Assembly: GCA_964420125.1 (NCBI GenBank) | Contig: CAYQQQ010000010.1 | Span: forward strand, 78,110 to 142,109 | Direction: 5' to 3' | DNA: 64,000 bases | DNA from: CAYQQQ01 sp964420125 | Lineage (GTDB): Bacteria > Actinomycetota > Acidimicrobiia > Acidimicrobiales > Microtrichaceae | Shown here: one piece after another, positions 32,772 through 41,265 of the stretch | Layout of the letters: each line of letters begins with the position of its first letter | Position numbering within the stretch: the first letter of the stretch is position 1 | Notes under the pieces: model-generated | Seen by the model: only the letters and a program-made list of their open reading frames with translations | Told to the model about the DNA's origin: nothing | The model's database searches: none | Position numbers and translations under genes: made by a program

Positions 32772-34039
32772 ACCTGCTCGTCCTCTGCCCCCACTACGCC
32801 CCCGACGTCGCCCCCACCGGCGAGGTGATGACGGCCATCGTGGAGGCGCTCGCGGCCCGGGGACACCGTCTCCACGTGGTCACCGCACTGCCGTGGTACC
32901 GGCTCCACGAGGTGGAGCCCGGGTGGCGCGGCCGGCCGTGGCGCACCGAGGCGACGCCGTGGGGCCGCATCACCCGGCTCCACCCGTTCCCCACCGACAA
33001 GACCGACATCGTGGCCCGCGCCGCCGGGTTCGCCGGCTTCACCGGCGCGGCCACCCTGGCGGCGCTGGTGTCGCGCCACGGAGCGGATGCGGTGATGGTG
33101 ATGTCCCCACCGCTGCCCCTCGGCGTGTCGGGGTGGCTGGCGGCGGCCACGCGCCGCGTGCCCTTCGTGTTCAACATCCAGGACGTGTTCCCCGACGTGG
33201 CCGTCGAGCTGGGCGTGATCACCAACCCGGCCGTGATCGCCGTCGCGTCCTGGTTGGAGCGCTTCCTGTACCGACGGTCCGATGCCGTCACCGTGCTGTC
33301 GGAGGACCTCAAGGGCAACCTGGGCGCCAAGCTGGCCGGCCACCGGCCCGAGCGGGTGCGCGTCATCCCCAACTTCGTGGACACCGAGCGGATCTCTCCC
33401 CGCGACCGCCTGACCCCCTACCGCCGTGAGCACGACCTCGGGGAGCGCACGGTGGTCATGTACGCCGGCAACGTGGGGATGTCGCAGTCGCTCGACCTCC
33501 TCGTCGACGCCGCGCGGCGTCACGCCGAGCGCGACGACCTGGTGTTCGTGATCAACGGCGGGGGCTCCGCCCAGGCCCGGCTCATGGAGGCAGCTGCCGG
33601 GCTGGGCAACCTGCGGTTCGTGGAGATGCAGCCCCGCGAGCGGCTCCCGGAGGTGCTGGCCTCCGCCGACCTCCACGTCATCCCGTTGCGCCGGGGTCTG
33701 GCCCGCTCATCCGTGCCGTCCAAGCTGTACTCCATCCTGGCTGCGGGTCGGCCGGTGCTGGCCTCGGTGGACCCGGGCACAGAGGTGGCCACGACCATCG
33801 AGGCTGCCGGTGCCGGGATGTCGGTGGCCCCCGAGGACCCCGACGCCTTCGACGCCGCCCTCGTGGAGCTGCTCGACGACCCGGCTCGACGCGCCGAGAT
33901 GGGAGCGGCCGGCCGGCGCTTCGTGGAGACGTGGGTGTCGCCGGCCGCGGTGGGGGAGGCCTACGAGCACCTCTTCGAGGAGCTGTGCCGACGTCGCCCC
34001 CGCAGAGCCGTTCGACGACGCCGTCGCGGCGACGGCTGA
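32768..34039 (+). CDS. Glycosyltransferase family 4 (WbuB-like)
   Basis: 423 residues. LVLCPHYAPDVAPTGEVMTAI and PLPLGVSGWLAAATRRVPFV followed by NIQDVFPDVAVELGVI are characteristic of the WbuB/fucosaminyl-type GT4 branch. The donor half has YAGNVGMSQSLDLLVDAA and PSKLYSILAAGRPVLA. This subfamily transfers N-acetylated amino sugars such as L-FucNAc. An arginine-rich C-terminal tail ends the protein. The ATG overlaps the previous stop, completing a three-gene glycosyltransferase operon. Confidence 0.87.
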   Translation: MNLLVLCPHYAPDVAPTGEVMTAIVEALAARGHRLHVVTALPWYRLHEVEPGWRGRPWRTEATPWGRITRLHPFPTDKTDIVARAAGFAGFTGAATLAALVSRHGADAVMVMSPPLPLGVSGWLAAATRRVPFVFNIQDVFPDVAVELGVITNPAVIAVASWLERFLYRRSDAVTVLSEDLKGNLGAKLAGHRPERVRVIPNFVDTERISPRDRLTPYRREHDLGERTVVMYAGNVGMSQSLDLLVDAARRHAERDDLVFVINGGGSAQARLMEAAAGLGNLRFVEMQPRERLPEVLASADLHVIPLRRGLARSSVPSKLYSILAAGRPVLASVDPGTEVATTIEAAGAGMSVAPEDPDAFDAALVELLDDPARRAEMGAAGRRFVETWVSPAAVGEAYEHLFEELCRRRPRRAVRRRRRGDG

Positions 34040-34080
34040 GAACCCGGACGGGTCGTTTCGGGCGGACCGCTCCGAGGCGC

Positions 34081-34086
34081 TACCGT
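34081..34086 (+). promoter_or_regulatory. -10 box TACCGT before the membrane-anchored hypothetical gene
   Basis: TACCGT ends 10 nt before the ATG at 34097, so a start point within a few bases of the ATG is expected. Confidence 0.4.
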
Positions 34087-34096
34087 GAGGCGCCGT

Positions 34097-34867
34097 ATGG
34101 GCAAGGCCTCCTCCGCCAAGAAGATCAAGCGCGTGCAGCAGGCGGGGGCCACCCGCACCCCCGGCCAGCGTCGCCAGCTCGGCTTCCCCGCGCTGATCGC
34201 GGGCATCCTCGTCGTCGGGCTCGCGCTCACGTTCCTGGCCGTGCAGCACCGCCGTGACGTGGAGAAGGAGGAGCCGGCGATCGGCACCGTGTGGCACGAG
34301 GCGTTCGGCGTGTTCGTCTGCGGGGAGTTCCGCGGCACCCTGCAGCCCGCCGACCCCGACGCCCCGATCGTGCTCTACCCCGACGGCCTGATCCGAGTGG
34401 CCCCCGACGACGAGGCGAACGCCGGGTCCAACGCCACCTTCGCCCTGTTCTTCGAGGCGATGGGCATCCAGGTCACCGACACCTCGATCACGTTGCCCGA
34501 CGGCACGACCTACACCAACGGCGACGACTGCGGTGGTGAGCCGGGGCGCGTCGCCCTCTACGACTGGCCCCCCCAGGCCGTGGACGCCACCGAGCCCCGC
34601 ATCATCTCCTCCGCCATCACCGCCACCCGCTTCAACGCGGACGGCCGCTCCTACGTGCTGGCGTTCGCCCCGCGCGACGCCGAGGTGAGCCTGCCTCCGT
34701 CGGTGGACGCGCTCGGCGACCCGACCGACGAGAAGCCGCAGAAGGCCGAGGGGACCACCACCGCGCCCGACTCGACCGAGACCACCGCCGCCGGCGAGAC
34801 CACCACCACCGCAGCGGGTGCACCCACCTCGACGGCCGAGGCCACCACGACCACCGCCGGAGGCTGA
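34097..34867 (+). CDS. Membrane-anchored protein of unknown function with Thr-rich tail
   Basis: 256 residues. A very basic cytoplasmic end (GKASSAKKIKRVQQ) is followed by one membrane span (about residues 30-48; FPALIAGILVVGLALTFLAV) and an extracytoplasmic domain (about 60-200) with two cysteines (C75 region VFVCGEF and NGDDCGG) that could form a disulfide. A Thr/Ala/Ser-rich tail of about 45 residues ends the protein, perhaps glycosylated or wall-spanning. No family recognised. The nucleotidyltransferase gene starts 2 bp after its stop, so both are likely in one transcript. Confidence 0.7.
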   Translation: MGKASSAKKIKRVQQAGATRTPGQRRQLGFPALIAGILVVGLALTFLAVQHRRDVEKEEPAIGTVWHEAFGVFVCGEFRGTLQPADPDAPIVLYPDGLIRVAPDDEANAGSNATFALFFEAMGIQVTDTSITLPDGTTYTNGDDCGGEPGRVALYDWPPQAVDATEPRIISSAITATRFNADGRSYVLAFAPRDAEVSLPPSVDALGDPTDEKPQKAEGTTTAPDSTETTAAGETTTTAAGAPTSTAEATTTTAGG

Positions 34868-34869
34868 GC

Positions 34870-35889
34870 GTGCGTGCAGTGGTCCTGGTCGGCGGGTTCG
34901 GCACACGCCTGCGCCCGCTCACCCTGGGCGTGCCCAAGCAGATGCTGCCCGTGGTCGGGGTCACCATGTTGGAGCGCGTCGTGGCGGCCCTGGGAGCGGC
35001 GGGAGTGACCGAGGTGGTCCTGTCCCTCGGCTATCGGCCGGACGTCTTCCTCTCGGCGTTCCCCGAAGGTCGCTGCGCCGGCGTGCAGCTGCGCTACGCC
35101 GTGGAGCCCGAACCGCTCGACACGGCGGGGGCCATCCGCTTCGCCGCCGCCGAGGCCGGCATCGAGGAGCGGTTCCTCGCCCTCAACGGCGACGTGCTGA
35201 CCGACCTCGACGTCGCCGGGCTGTGGTCCCGTCACCAGGACTTCGGCGGCCTGGCCACGATCGCCCTCACCCCGGTGGAGGACCCGTCGCGCTACGGGGT
35301 GGTGCCCCTCCGGTCCGACGGCCGGGTGGAGGCGTTCATCGAGAAGCCGGAGCCGGGCACCGCGCCCAGCAACTGGATCAACGCCGGCACCTACGTCCTG
35401 GAGCCGGAGGTGCTGGCCCTGGTGGAGCCCGGTCGCAAGGTCTCCATCGAGCGCGAGGTCTTCCCGATCCTCGTCGAGCGGGGCGAGCTCTACGCTGTCC
35501 AGTCCGAGGCGTACTGGATCGACGCCGGCACCCCCGAGGCCTACCTCCAGGCCCAGCTCGACCTGCTCGCCGGGGCACGGGGGGAGTTCGAACCGGGCAT
35601 CGACCCCAGCGCCCGCATCGACCCCTCCGCCGACATCGTGCGCTCCGTGGTGGGGCGCGGCGCGGTCGTGGGGCCCCACGCCAAGGTGGCGGAGTCGGTG
35701 GTGATGGACGGCGCTCGGGTGGGCGCAGGCAGCGTGCTGGAACGGGCACTCGTCGGCGAGCGCGCGGTCGTGGGGGAGGGCTGCGTGCTCACGAACCTCT
35801 CCGTCGTCGGCGCCGGGTTCGACGTCCTGGCCGGCACCCATCTGTGCGACCAGCGCCTCCCGCCGCCGGAGGACTGGCCCGCGACCTGA
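34870..35889 (+). CDS. Sugar-1-phosphate nucleotidyltransferase (GDP-mannose pyrophosphorylase-like)
   Basis: 339 residues. Nucleotide-binding GGFGTRLRPLT (residues 8-18) and PKQMLPV, LNGDVLTD metal site, FIEKPEP, NAGTYVLEPEVL, and a C-terminal left-handed beta-helix (about residues 245-330; RIDPSADIVRSVVGRGAVVG). This is the layout of actinobacterial ManB/ManC-type mannose-1-phosphate guanylyltransferases such as Rv3264c. It would join Man-1-P from the phosphomannomutase at 56124-57497 to GTP. GGAGG lies 6 nt before the GTG. A glucose- or other sugar-specific enzyme remains possible. Confidence 0.82.
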   Translation: MRAVVLVGGFGTRLRPLTLGVPKQMLPVVGVTMLERVVAALGAAGVTEVVLSLGYRPDVFLSAFPEGRCAGVQLRYAVEPEPLDTAGAIRFAAAEAGIEERFLALNGDVLTDLDVAGLWSRHQDFGGLATIALTPVEDPSRYGVVPLRSDGRVEAFIEKPEPGTAPSNWINAGTYVLEPEVLALVEPGRKVSIEREVFPILVERGELYAVQSEAYWIDAGTPEAYLQAQLDLLAGARGEFEPGIDPSARIDPSADIVRSVVGRGAVVGPHAKVAESVVMDGARVGAGSVLERALVGERAVVGEGCVLTNLSVVGAGFDVLAGTHLCDQRLPPPEDWPAT

Positions 35890-35918
35890 GGGACCGCCCC
35901 GCACGCCACGGCCGTCGC

Positions 35919-35924
35919 TACGGT
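35919..35924 (+). promoter_or_regulatory. Candidate -10 box TACGGT before the epimerase gene
   Basis: TACGGT lies in the 98-bp gap before the epimerase. It would give a leader of nearly 60 nt, which contains a GGAG ribosome-binding site 5 nt before the ATG. Confidence 0.35.
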
Positions 35925-35987
35925 GGCCTGAGACCCTCGGCGCCGAGCGCCGAGCCCACCCGACGACGACACGAGAACGGAGCGGAC

Positions 35988-36935
35988 ATGCAGGTCCTGG
36001 TCACCGGAGGAGCCGGGTTCATCGGCTCGAACCTCGTCGATCGCCTCCTGGCCGAAGGCCACTCGGTCGACGTCATCGACGACCTGTCGAGCGGGAAGCT
36101 GGCCAACCTCGCCGACGCCCGAGCGGCGGCCGAGGGCCGGTTGAGCTTCCACCAGATCGACATCTGCGACCCGGTGGTCAGCGAGCTGATCGAGCGCCGG
36201 GCGCCAGAGGTGGTGTTCCACCTGGCCGCCCAGATCGACGTGCGGGTGTCGGTGGCCGATCCGGCACGGGACGCCCGCACCAACCTGATCGGCACCATCC
36301 ACGTGTTGGAGGGCGCCCGCCGTGCCGGGGCGAGAAAGGTGGCGTTCGCCTCCTCGGGCGGCACGATCTACGGCGAGATCGACCCGGCGGACCTTCCGGT
36401 CACAGAAGCCCATCCGCAACGGCCTGTCTCCCCCTACGGCGTGACCAAGAAGGCGGCGGTGGACTACCTGCACGTCTACCGGGAGCTCCACCAGATCGAG
36501 TACACGGCCCTGGCGCTCGCCAACGTGTACGGGCCGCGCCAGGACCCCCACGGCGAGGCCGGCGTGGTGGCCATCTTCGCGGGACGGCTGCTGGCCGGCG
36601 ATCCGTGCACCGTGTTCGGCACGGGTGAGCAGACCCGTGACTACGTCTTCGTCGACGACGTGGTGGACGCGTTCGTCCGCGCCGGCGAGCGCGGCAGCGG
36701 CCTGCTGTGCAACATCGGCACGGGTGTGGAGACCTCCGTGGTCGAGCTGTACCGCACGATGGCCGACAACGCGGGCGTGGCCGGGGAACCGCAGTTCGCC
36801 GCTGCGAGGGCGGGCGAGCTCGACCGGTCGTCGCTGGACGCGACGCGGGCGAAGCTCCACCTGGGGTGGGAGCCCTTCACCGACCTGTCGACCGGCACCG
36901 CCGCGGTGCTCGACTGGTTCCGCTCCCAGGCCTGA
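35988..36935 (+). CDS. NAD-dependent epimerase, UDP-glucose 4-epimerase-like
   Basis: 315 residues. GGAGFIG (residues 7-13), HLAAQIDVRVSVADPARDA, SSGGTIYGE and SPYGVTK with the catalytic Tyr-Lys pair; NVYGPRQDPHGEAGVVAIF and DYVFVDDVVDAF complete the SDR epimerase pattern. GalE-type epimerases of actinobacteria with these motifs interconvert UDP-Glc and UDP-Gal. It probably supplies galactose or a related sugar to wall polysaccharide. GGAG ribosome-binding site. Convergent with the SDR gene at 36981. Confidence 0.85.
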   Translation: MQVLVTGGAGFIGSNLVDRLLAEGHSVDVIDDLSSGKLANLADARAAAEGRLSFHQIDICDPVVSELIERRAPEVVFHLAAQIDVRVSVADPARDARTNLIGTIHVLEGARRAGARKVAFASSGGTIYGEIDPADLPVTEAHPQRPVSPYGVTKKAAVDYLHVYRELHQIEYTALALANVYGPRQDPHGEAGVVAIFAGRLLAGDPCTVFGTGEQTRDYVFVDDVVDAFVRAGERGSGLLCNIGTGVETSVVELYRTMADNAGVAGEPQFAAARAGELDRSSLDATRAKLHLGWEPFTDLSTGTAAVLDWFRSQA

Positions 36936-36980
36936 GCGGCACCCGCCCGCAGGGTTCCACGGCCCGGGGACGCGCGGGGC

Positions 36981-37853
36981 TCAGCCGACGGCGGCCAGCA
37001 TCCGGCGGCTGATGGCCCACAGCTCCTCGGGCGCTCCCCGTTCGCGTGCCGGCCGGCTCGGCAGCTGGATGCGCTCACGTGCCCAGTACAGGCCGGTGCA
37101 GGCACCGGCCTCCGGCGAGGTGGCGACGTGGATCGAGGTGCGGGCCCCCTCGGCGGGGCTCAGCGACAGAGGTCGGGCCAGGTCGACCATCCGTCGCACC
37201 CTGCCCCGGGTGTCCCCTTCACCGGCGAAGTTGGTGGCGACCGAACCGGGGTGCAGCGAGTGGGCGACCACGCCGGTGCCCTCCAGCCGTGCGGCCAGCG
37301 CCCGGGCGTGGAGGATGTTGGCGAGCTTCGACTCGGCGTACGCACGCCACGGGTGGTAGCGGCCGCGGTGGCGGTCGAGGTCGCCCCAGCGCAGCCCTCC
37401 GACGGCCAGGCGATGGGCGTCGGAGGCGACCACGACGATGCGGCCCCGAGGAGCGGCCCGCAGCTGGTCGAGCAGCATGTCGGTGAGCAGGAAGTGGCCC
37501 AGGTGGTTCACGCCGAACACCGTCTCGAAGCCCTGGGCGGTCTCGGTGCGGCGGTCGAGCATCAGCCCGGCGTTGTTGACGAGCACGTCGACCCGGTCGA
37601 GCTCTGCGGCCAGGGCGGCAGCGAAGTCGCGCACGGAACCCAGGTCGGCAAGGTCCAGCGGCGACGAACGCACCCGGTCGCTTCCCGAGCGCCGGCGGAC
37701 CTCCTCCACCGCCGCGGTCGCCTTGGGCCGGTCGCGGCACCCCAGCACCACCTCGGCGCCGGCCGCGGCGAGGGCCACCGCCGTCTCGAGGCCGATGCCG
37801 GAGTTGCCGCCGGTGATCACCACCACCTGGTCGTCCATCGGATGCACACCCAT
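36981..37853 (-). CDS. Short-chain dehydrogenase (retinol dehydrogenase-like SDR)
   Basis: 290 residues, classical SDR. Cofactor motif TGGNSGIG (about residues 14-21), VNNAGLM, active-site YAESK and the HPGSVATNF segment, with the C-terminal arm of the WWOX/retinol-dehydrogenase-like branch. Soluble NADP-dependent oxidoreductase; substrate unknown. The ATG at 37853 (MGVHPMDDQ) is preferred over the ATG five codons later, because TACCGT ends 8 nt upstream of it. No metabolic link to the neighbours is evident. Confidence 0.85.
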   Translation of the reverse strand: MGVHPMDDQVVVITGGNSGIGLETAVALAAAGAEVVLGCRDRPKATAAVEEVRRRSGSDRVRSSPLDLADLGSVRDFAAALAAELDRVDVLVNNAGLMLDRRTETAQGFETVFGVNHLGHFLLTDMLLDQLRAAPRGRIVVVASDAHRLAVGGLRWGDLDRHRGRYHPWRAYAESKLANILHARALAARLEGTGVVAHSLHPGSVATNFAGEGDTRGRVRRMVDLARPLSLSPAEGARTSIHVATSPEAGACTGLYWARERIQLPSRPARERGAPEELWAISRRMLAAVG

Positions 37854-37861
37854 GGCGGCGA

Positions 37862-37867
37862 ACGGTA
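37862..37867 (-). promoter_or_regulatory. -10 box TACCGT, leaderless spacing, SDR gene
   Basis: On the minus strand TACCGT ends 8 nt before the ATG at 37853. Confidence 0.5.
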
Positions 37868-37963
37868 CTGCGGCAGCGCAGGGACAGGGTGCCGGGCCGT
37901 CGACGCTCAAGTCGGCGGCGGTGGGATGCCGATGCGGTGGTGGGACTCGACCAGGGGGCATCG

Positions 37964-38470
37964 ATGCCAGGTTCTGCACCACCGACGTCACGCACGACGG
38001 CGCGCTCCGTCGTGGTGGCACTGCTGGTGCTGCTGGCCGCCGGCTGCGCCCCCGCTCCGGTCGGCTCCCGGTCGGACACGTGGCAGTCGGACATGCTGGC
38101 GCTGGTCAACGCGCGGCGTGCCGAGGCGGGGGTGCCGCCGCTGGCGTGGTGCGCCACCGTGGCGGCTGCCGCCCAGGGCCACTCCGCGGACCAGGCCGCG
38201 CACGCCACCATGTCGCACACGGGATCCGACGGTTCGACCATCGGGGTGCGACTCGACCGGGCCGGCTACACCGGCTGGAGCAGGGCCGCGGAGAACGTGG
38301 CCGCGGGCCAACCGTCGGTGGCCTCCGTGATGGACGCATGGATGGCGTCCTCCGGGCACCGCGCCAACATCCTCGACGCCCGGCTGGCGCACTTCGGCGC
38401 CGGTCTCGTCGACAGCGTGGACGGGGTGCCCTACTGGACCCAGAACTTCGGCGCCCGCGGCAGCTGCTGA
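37964..38470 (+). CDS. Secreted CAP/SCP-domain lipoprotein
   Basis: 168 residues. Lipoprotein signal peptide (about residues 10-28; ARSVVVALLVLLAAGCAP) with lipobox LAAGC. The mature part is a CAP domain: LVNARRAEAGVPPLAW, the histidine in QGHSADQAAHATMSHTGSDG, ENVAAG, and SSGHRANILDARLAHFGAG, which holds the second conserved His. Bacterial CAP proteins of the YkwD type are secreted; their activity is mostly unknown. Anchored outside the membrane by the cysteine. Its promoter should lie in the 110-bp gap shared with the divergent SDR gene. Confidence 0.88.
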   Translation: MPGSAPPTSRTTARSVVVALLVLLAAGCAPAPVGSRSDTWQSDMLALVNARRAEAGVPPLAWCATVAAAAQGHSADQAAHATMSHTGSDGSTIGVRLDRAGYTGWSRAAENVAAGQPSVASVMDAWMASSGHRANILDARLAHFGAGLVDSVDGVPYWTQNFGARGSC

Positions 38471-38493
38471 GCGGCGAGTCGAGCGGCGCAGGT

Positions 38494-39216
38494 TCAGCGG
38501 AAGAGGTCCTCGGCGGGGTCGCGCACCACGTCGGCCAGCACGCCGCTGCGCTGGCCGGGCCGCAGCATCCACGCCGGGTCCGCACCACGGACCACCGCCA
38601 CGGGGATGCCGGAGGCCTTGCCCATCACCAGATCGGCGGCGGCGGCGAGCTCGTCGACCACTGCCACCTCGGTGACCTGCAGCTCCCGGCCGTGGGCGTC
38701 GGTGGTGCCCCGGAGGTCGATGATCGCCCGGATCCCCGCCGAGCCGATCGCCACGTCGGTCACCCCCCGCCGCCAGGGTCGACCGAAGGTGTCCGAGACC
38801 ACCACCGCCACCTCTGCTCCCGCTCGGGCCCGGATGCCGTCGCGGATCCGGCGCGCCGACCGGTCGGGATCCTCGGGGAGCAGGGCCACCTCGTCGGCGG
38901 CGACGTTCGAGCGGTCGATCCCCGCGTTGGCGCACACGAAGCCGTGTCGGGTCTCGCTGATCACCAGGTCGCCCCGCCGGCGCAGCACCCGAACCGACTC
39001 GGCGTCCACCAGCGGCTTGTGGCTCAGCGGATCGTCGGGGTCGACCCTGGCCATCGCCCCTTCGGCCTTGGACACGACCTTCTGGGTGACCACGACCACG
39101 TCGCCCTCGGCGAGCGGGAACCCCTGGGCGGACGCGGCCGAGCAGATCTCCCCTGCCAGGTCGGTGCCCCGGCGCACCTCCCCGATGCCGACGATCCCGA
39201 CGACGGCGAGGCTCAC
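38494..39216 (-). CDS. cofE: Coenzyme F420-0:L-glutamate ligase, stand-alone
   Basis: 240 residues. Typical motifs are VVVTQKVVSKAEG (about residues 41-53), ADEVALLPEDPDRSARRIR, VVVSDTFGRPWRRG and SAGIRAIIDLRG. It adds glutamates to F420-0 with GTP. In mycobacteria the homolog FbiB carries a C-terminal nitroreductase-like domain of about 200 residues. Here the protein ends at DPAEDLFR, right after the ligase domain, so the extra domain is absent or encoded elsewhere. The GTG start overlaps the cofD stop by 4 bp. Confidence 0.9.
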   Translation of the reverse strand: MSLAVVGIVGIGEVRRGTDLAGEICSAASAQGFPLAEGDVVVVTQKVVSKAEGAMARVDPDDPLSHKPLVDAESVRVLRRRGDLVISETRHGFVCANAGIDRSNVAADEVALLPEDPDRSARRIRDGIRARAGAEVAVVVSDTFGRPWRRGVTDVAIGSAGIRAIIDLRGTTDAHGRELQVTEVAVVDELAAAADLVMGKASGIPVAVVRGADPAWMLRPGQRSGVLADVVRDPAEDLFR

Positions 39217-40178
39217 CCCTCGGCTCCGAGGGCGGCGTCGATGGCGGTTCGGGCCAGCGCGGCCGAGACCGTCGTGGAGCGCATGATCGTGTCGGTCACC
39301 ACGCAGCGCGTCCCCTCCTCGGTGACCGCGTCGGCCAGCTCGGCGTCCTCGAGGTCCACCACCAGGGTGGCGGCCAGGTCGCGGTACCAGCGGGCGATGC
39401 CCACCACCGTGGGCTCGTGGCCCAGGTCCCGCAGGAGGCGGTCGGCCGGCCCCTTCAGCGCTGCTCCCCCCACGATGGGGGAGATGGCCACCACCCGCCC
39501 GCGCCGTTGCTGCACGGCTTCCCGCACGCCGGGCACGGCCAGCACCGGGTCGATCGACACCACCGGGTTGGAGGGGGCGATGATGACCACCTCGGCCCCC
39601 TCGATCGCCTCGATCACCCCGGGGGCCGGGCGGGCGGCGTCGGCGCCCTGCAGGTGGATGGCGGCGACCTCGACGTCGTGTCGCTCGCGCACGAAGTACT
39701 CCTGGAACGCCAGCTCCCGCCCATCGGTGGTGCGCACCCGCGTGCGCACCGGATCGTCGGTGGCGGGCAGCAACCGGCTGGCCAGCCCCCAGGCGCCGGT
39801 GATCTCCGCGGTCACCTCGGAGAGCGGGGCCCCCTCGGCGAGGCGCGAGGTGCGGTACAGGTGGGTGCCGAGGTCGCGGTCGCCGAGGCTGAACCAACCG
39901 GCGGCGTCGCCACCGGTGACGTCGTTGGCCTCGGCGTAGCGGCGGAGGTGCTCCATGGCGAGCCAGGTCTCGCCCCGCAACCCCCAGCCTCGCTCGCTGT
40001 CGTTGGCGCCCGCCAGGGTGTAGGTGCACGAGTCCAGGTCGGGGCTCACGTGGAGGCCGTGCACCGACGTGTCGTCGGCCACGTTGACCACCGCGGTCAC
40101 CTCGGCGGGTTCGACCTCCTCCGCCAGGCCGGCGAGGAACTTCGCGGCCCCGATCCCTCCGGCCAGCACCGTGATCAC
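39213..40178 (-). CDS. cofD: 2-phospho-L-lactate (or phosphoenolpyruvate) transferase of F420 synthesis
   Basis: 321 residues. N-terminal GGIGAAKFLAGL (residues 7-18), NVADDTSVHGLHVSPDLDS, the GDRDLGTHLYRTSRL substrate segment and IIAPSNPVVSIDPVL are all typical of CofD/FbiA. It transfers the phospho-lactyl or phosphoenolpyruvyl group to Fo. GTG start with GGGGG 4 nt upstream. The gmd stop lies 10 bp before, which puts F420 synthesis in one transcript with GDP-sugar metabolism. Confidence 0.92.
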   Translation of the reverse strand: MITVLAGGIGAAKFLAGLAEEVEPAEVTAVVNVADDTSVHGLHVSPDLDSCTYTLAGANDSERGWGLRGETWLAMEHLRRYAEANDVTGGDAAGWFSLGDRDLGTHLYRTSRLAEGAPLSEVTAEITGAWGLASRLLPATDDPVRTRVRTTDGRELAFQEYFVRERHDVEVAAIHLQGADAARPAPGVIEAIEGAEVVIIAPSNPVVSIDPVLAVPGVREAVQQRRGRVVAISPIVGGAALKGPADRLLRDLGHEPTVVGIARWYRDLAATLVVDLEDAELADAVTEEGTRCVVTDTIMRSTTVSAALARTAIDAALGAEG

Positions 40179-40188
40179 GACGCCCCCG

Positions 40189-41169
40189 TCAACCGATGGA
40201 CCGGAGCCGCCCGGCGAGCAGGTCCATGTCGGCGTCGACCATCATCACCACGAGGTCCTGGAAGCCGACCTGGGGCTCCCAGCCCAACGTGGTGCGGGCC
40301 TTGGTGGCGTCACCGACCAGCAGTTCGACCTCGGCCGGGCGGTAGAAGGCCTCGTCGACCACGACGTGGTCCTCCCAGGACAGCCCGACGTGGCCGAAGG
40401 CGACCTCGCAGAACTCCCGCACGGAGTGCGTCTCCCCGGTGGCGACCACGTAGTCGTCGGGTGCGTCCTGGGCGAGCATGAGCCGCATGGCGCGCACGTA
40501 GTCGCCGGCGAAGCCCCAGTCGCGCTTGGCCTCGAGGTTGCCCAAGCGGAGCTCCTTGGCCTGACCGAGCTTGATCTTGGCCACCGTGTTGGAGATCTTG
40601 CGGGTCACGAACTCGAGGCCCCGACGGGGCGACTCGTGGTTGAACAGGATGCCGCTGGAGGCGTGCAGGTCGTAGCTCTCCCGGTAGTTCACGGTGATCC
40701 AGTGGCCGTAGACCTTGGCCACCCCGTAGGGGGAGCGGGGGTAGAAGGGGGTGGACTCCCGCTGGGGCACCTCCACCACCTTGCCGAACATCTCGGAGCT
40801 GGAGGCCTGGTAGAAGCGGATGTCGGGGTCCACGATCCGTATGGCGTCCAGCAGCCGGGTCACGCCGAGCGCCGTCACGTCGCCGGTGAGCACCGGCTGG
40901 CCGAAGCTGGTCTGCACGAAGCTCTGCGCCGCCAGGTTGTAGACCTCGTCGGGGCGGTAGGTGCGCAGCAGGTCGATGAGGCTGGCCTGGTCCAGGAGGT
41001 CGCCCGGCACGGTGGCGATGCGGTCCTGGAGGTGGGCGATGCGCTCGAAGGTGACCGTGGAGGACCGACGCACCATGCCGATCACCTCGTAGCCCTCGTC
41101 GAGCAGCAGCTCGGCCAGGTACGAGCCGTCCTGGCCGGTGATGCCGGTGATCAGTGCGCGTCGTGTCAT
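40189..41169 (-). CDS. gmd: GDP-mannose 4,6-dehydratase
   Basis: 326 residues. TGITGQDGSYLAELLLDEGY at the NADP site, the catalytic SSSEMFG and SPYGVAKVYGHW (Tyr-Lys), FNHESPRRGLEFVTRKI and LGNLEAKRDWGFAGDYV are diagnostic of GMD. It makes GDP-4-keto-6-deoxy-D-mannose, feeding both fcl (29487-30449) and the Rmd-like reductase (41783-42697). First gene of an apparent gmd-cofD-cofE operon, divergent from the XRE regulator. The start codon is an ATG; no clear -10 box sits at leaderless distance. Confidence 0.95.
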   Translation of the reverse strand: MTRRALITGITGQDGSYLAELLLDEGYEVIGMVRRSSTVTFERIAHLQDRIATVPGDLLDQASLIDLLRTYRPDEVYNLAAQSFVQTSFGQPVLTGDVTALGVTRLLDAIRIVDPDIRFYQASSSEMFGKVVEVPQRESTPFYPRSPYGVAKVYGHWITVNYRESYDLHASSGILFNHESPRRGLEFVTRKISNTVAKIKLGQAKELRLGNLEAKRDWGFAGDYVRAMRLMLAQDAPDDYVVATGETHSVREFCEVAFGHVGLSWEDHVVVDEAFYRPAEVELLVGDATKARTTLGWEPQVGFQDLVVMMVDADMDLLAGRLRSIG

Positions 41170-41205
41170 GTGGTGGTTCTACAGTGTGAGCGCCCCCCGT
41201 GTCTG

Positions 41206-41233
41206 CCAACTGGGTTGTCGCGCAACCGGGTTG
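41206..41233. promoter_or_regulatory. Alternating GGTTG/CAACC half-sites, candidate regulator operator
   Basis: CCAAC (41206-41210), GGTTG (41213-41217), CAACC (41223-41227) and GGTTG (41229-41233) alternate in orientation in the 96-bp gap between gmd and the divergent XRE gene. Such clusters are typical of binding sites for dimeric helix-turn-helix regulators. Confidence 0.45.
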
Positions 41234-41265
41234 TCCGGACGTCCACCGCCCCAGCACCGCCGCCG

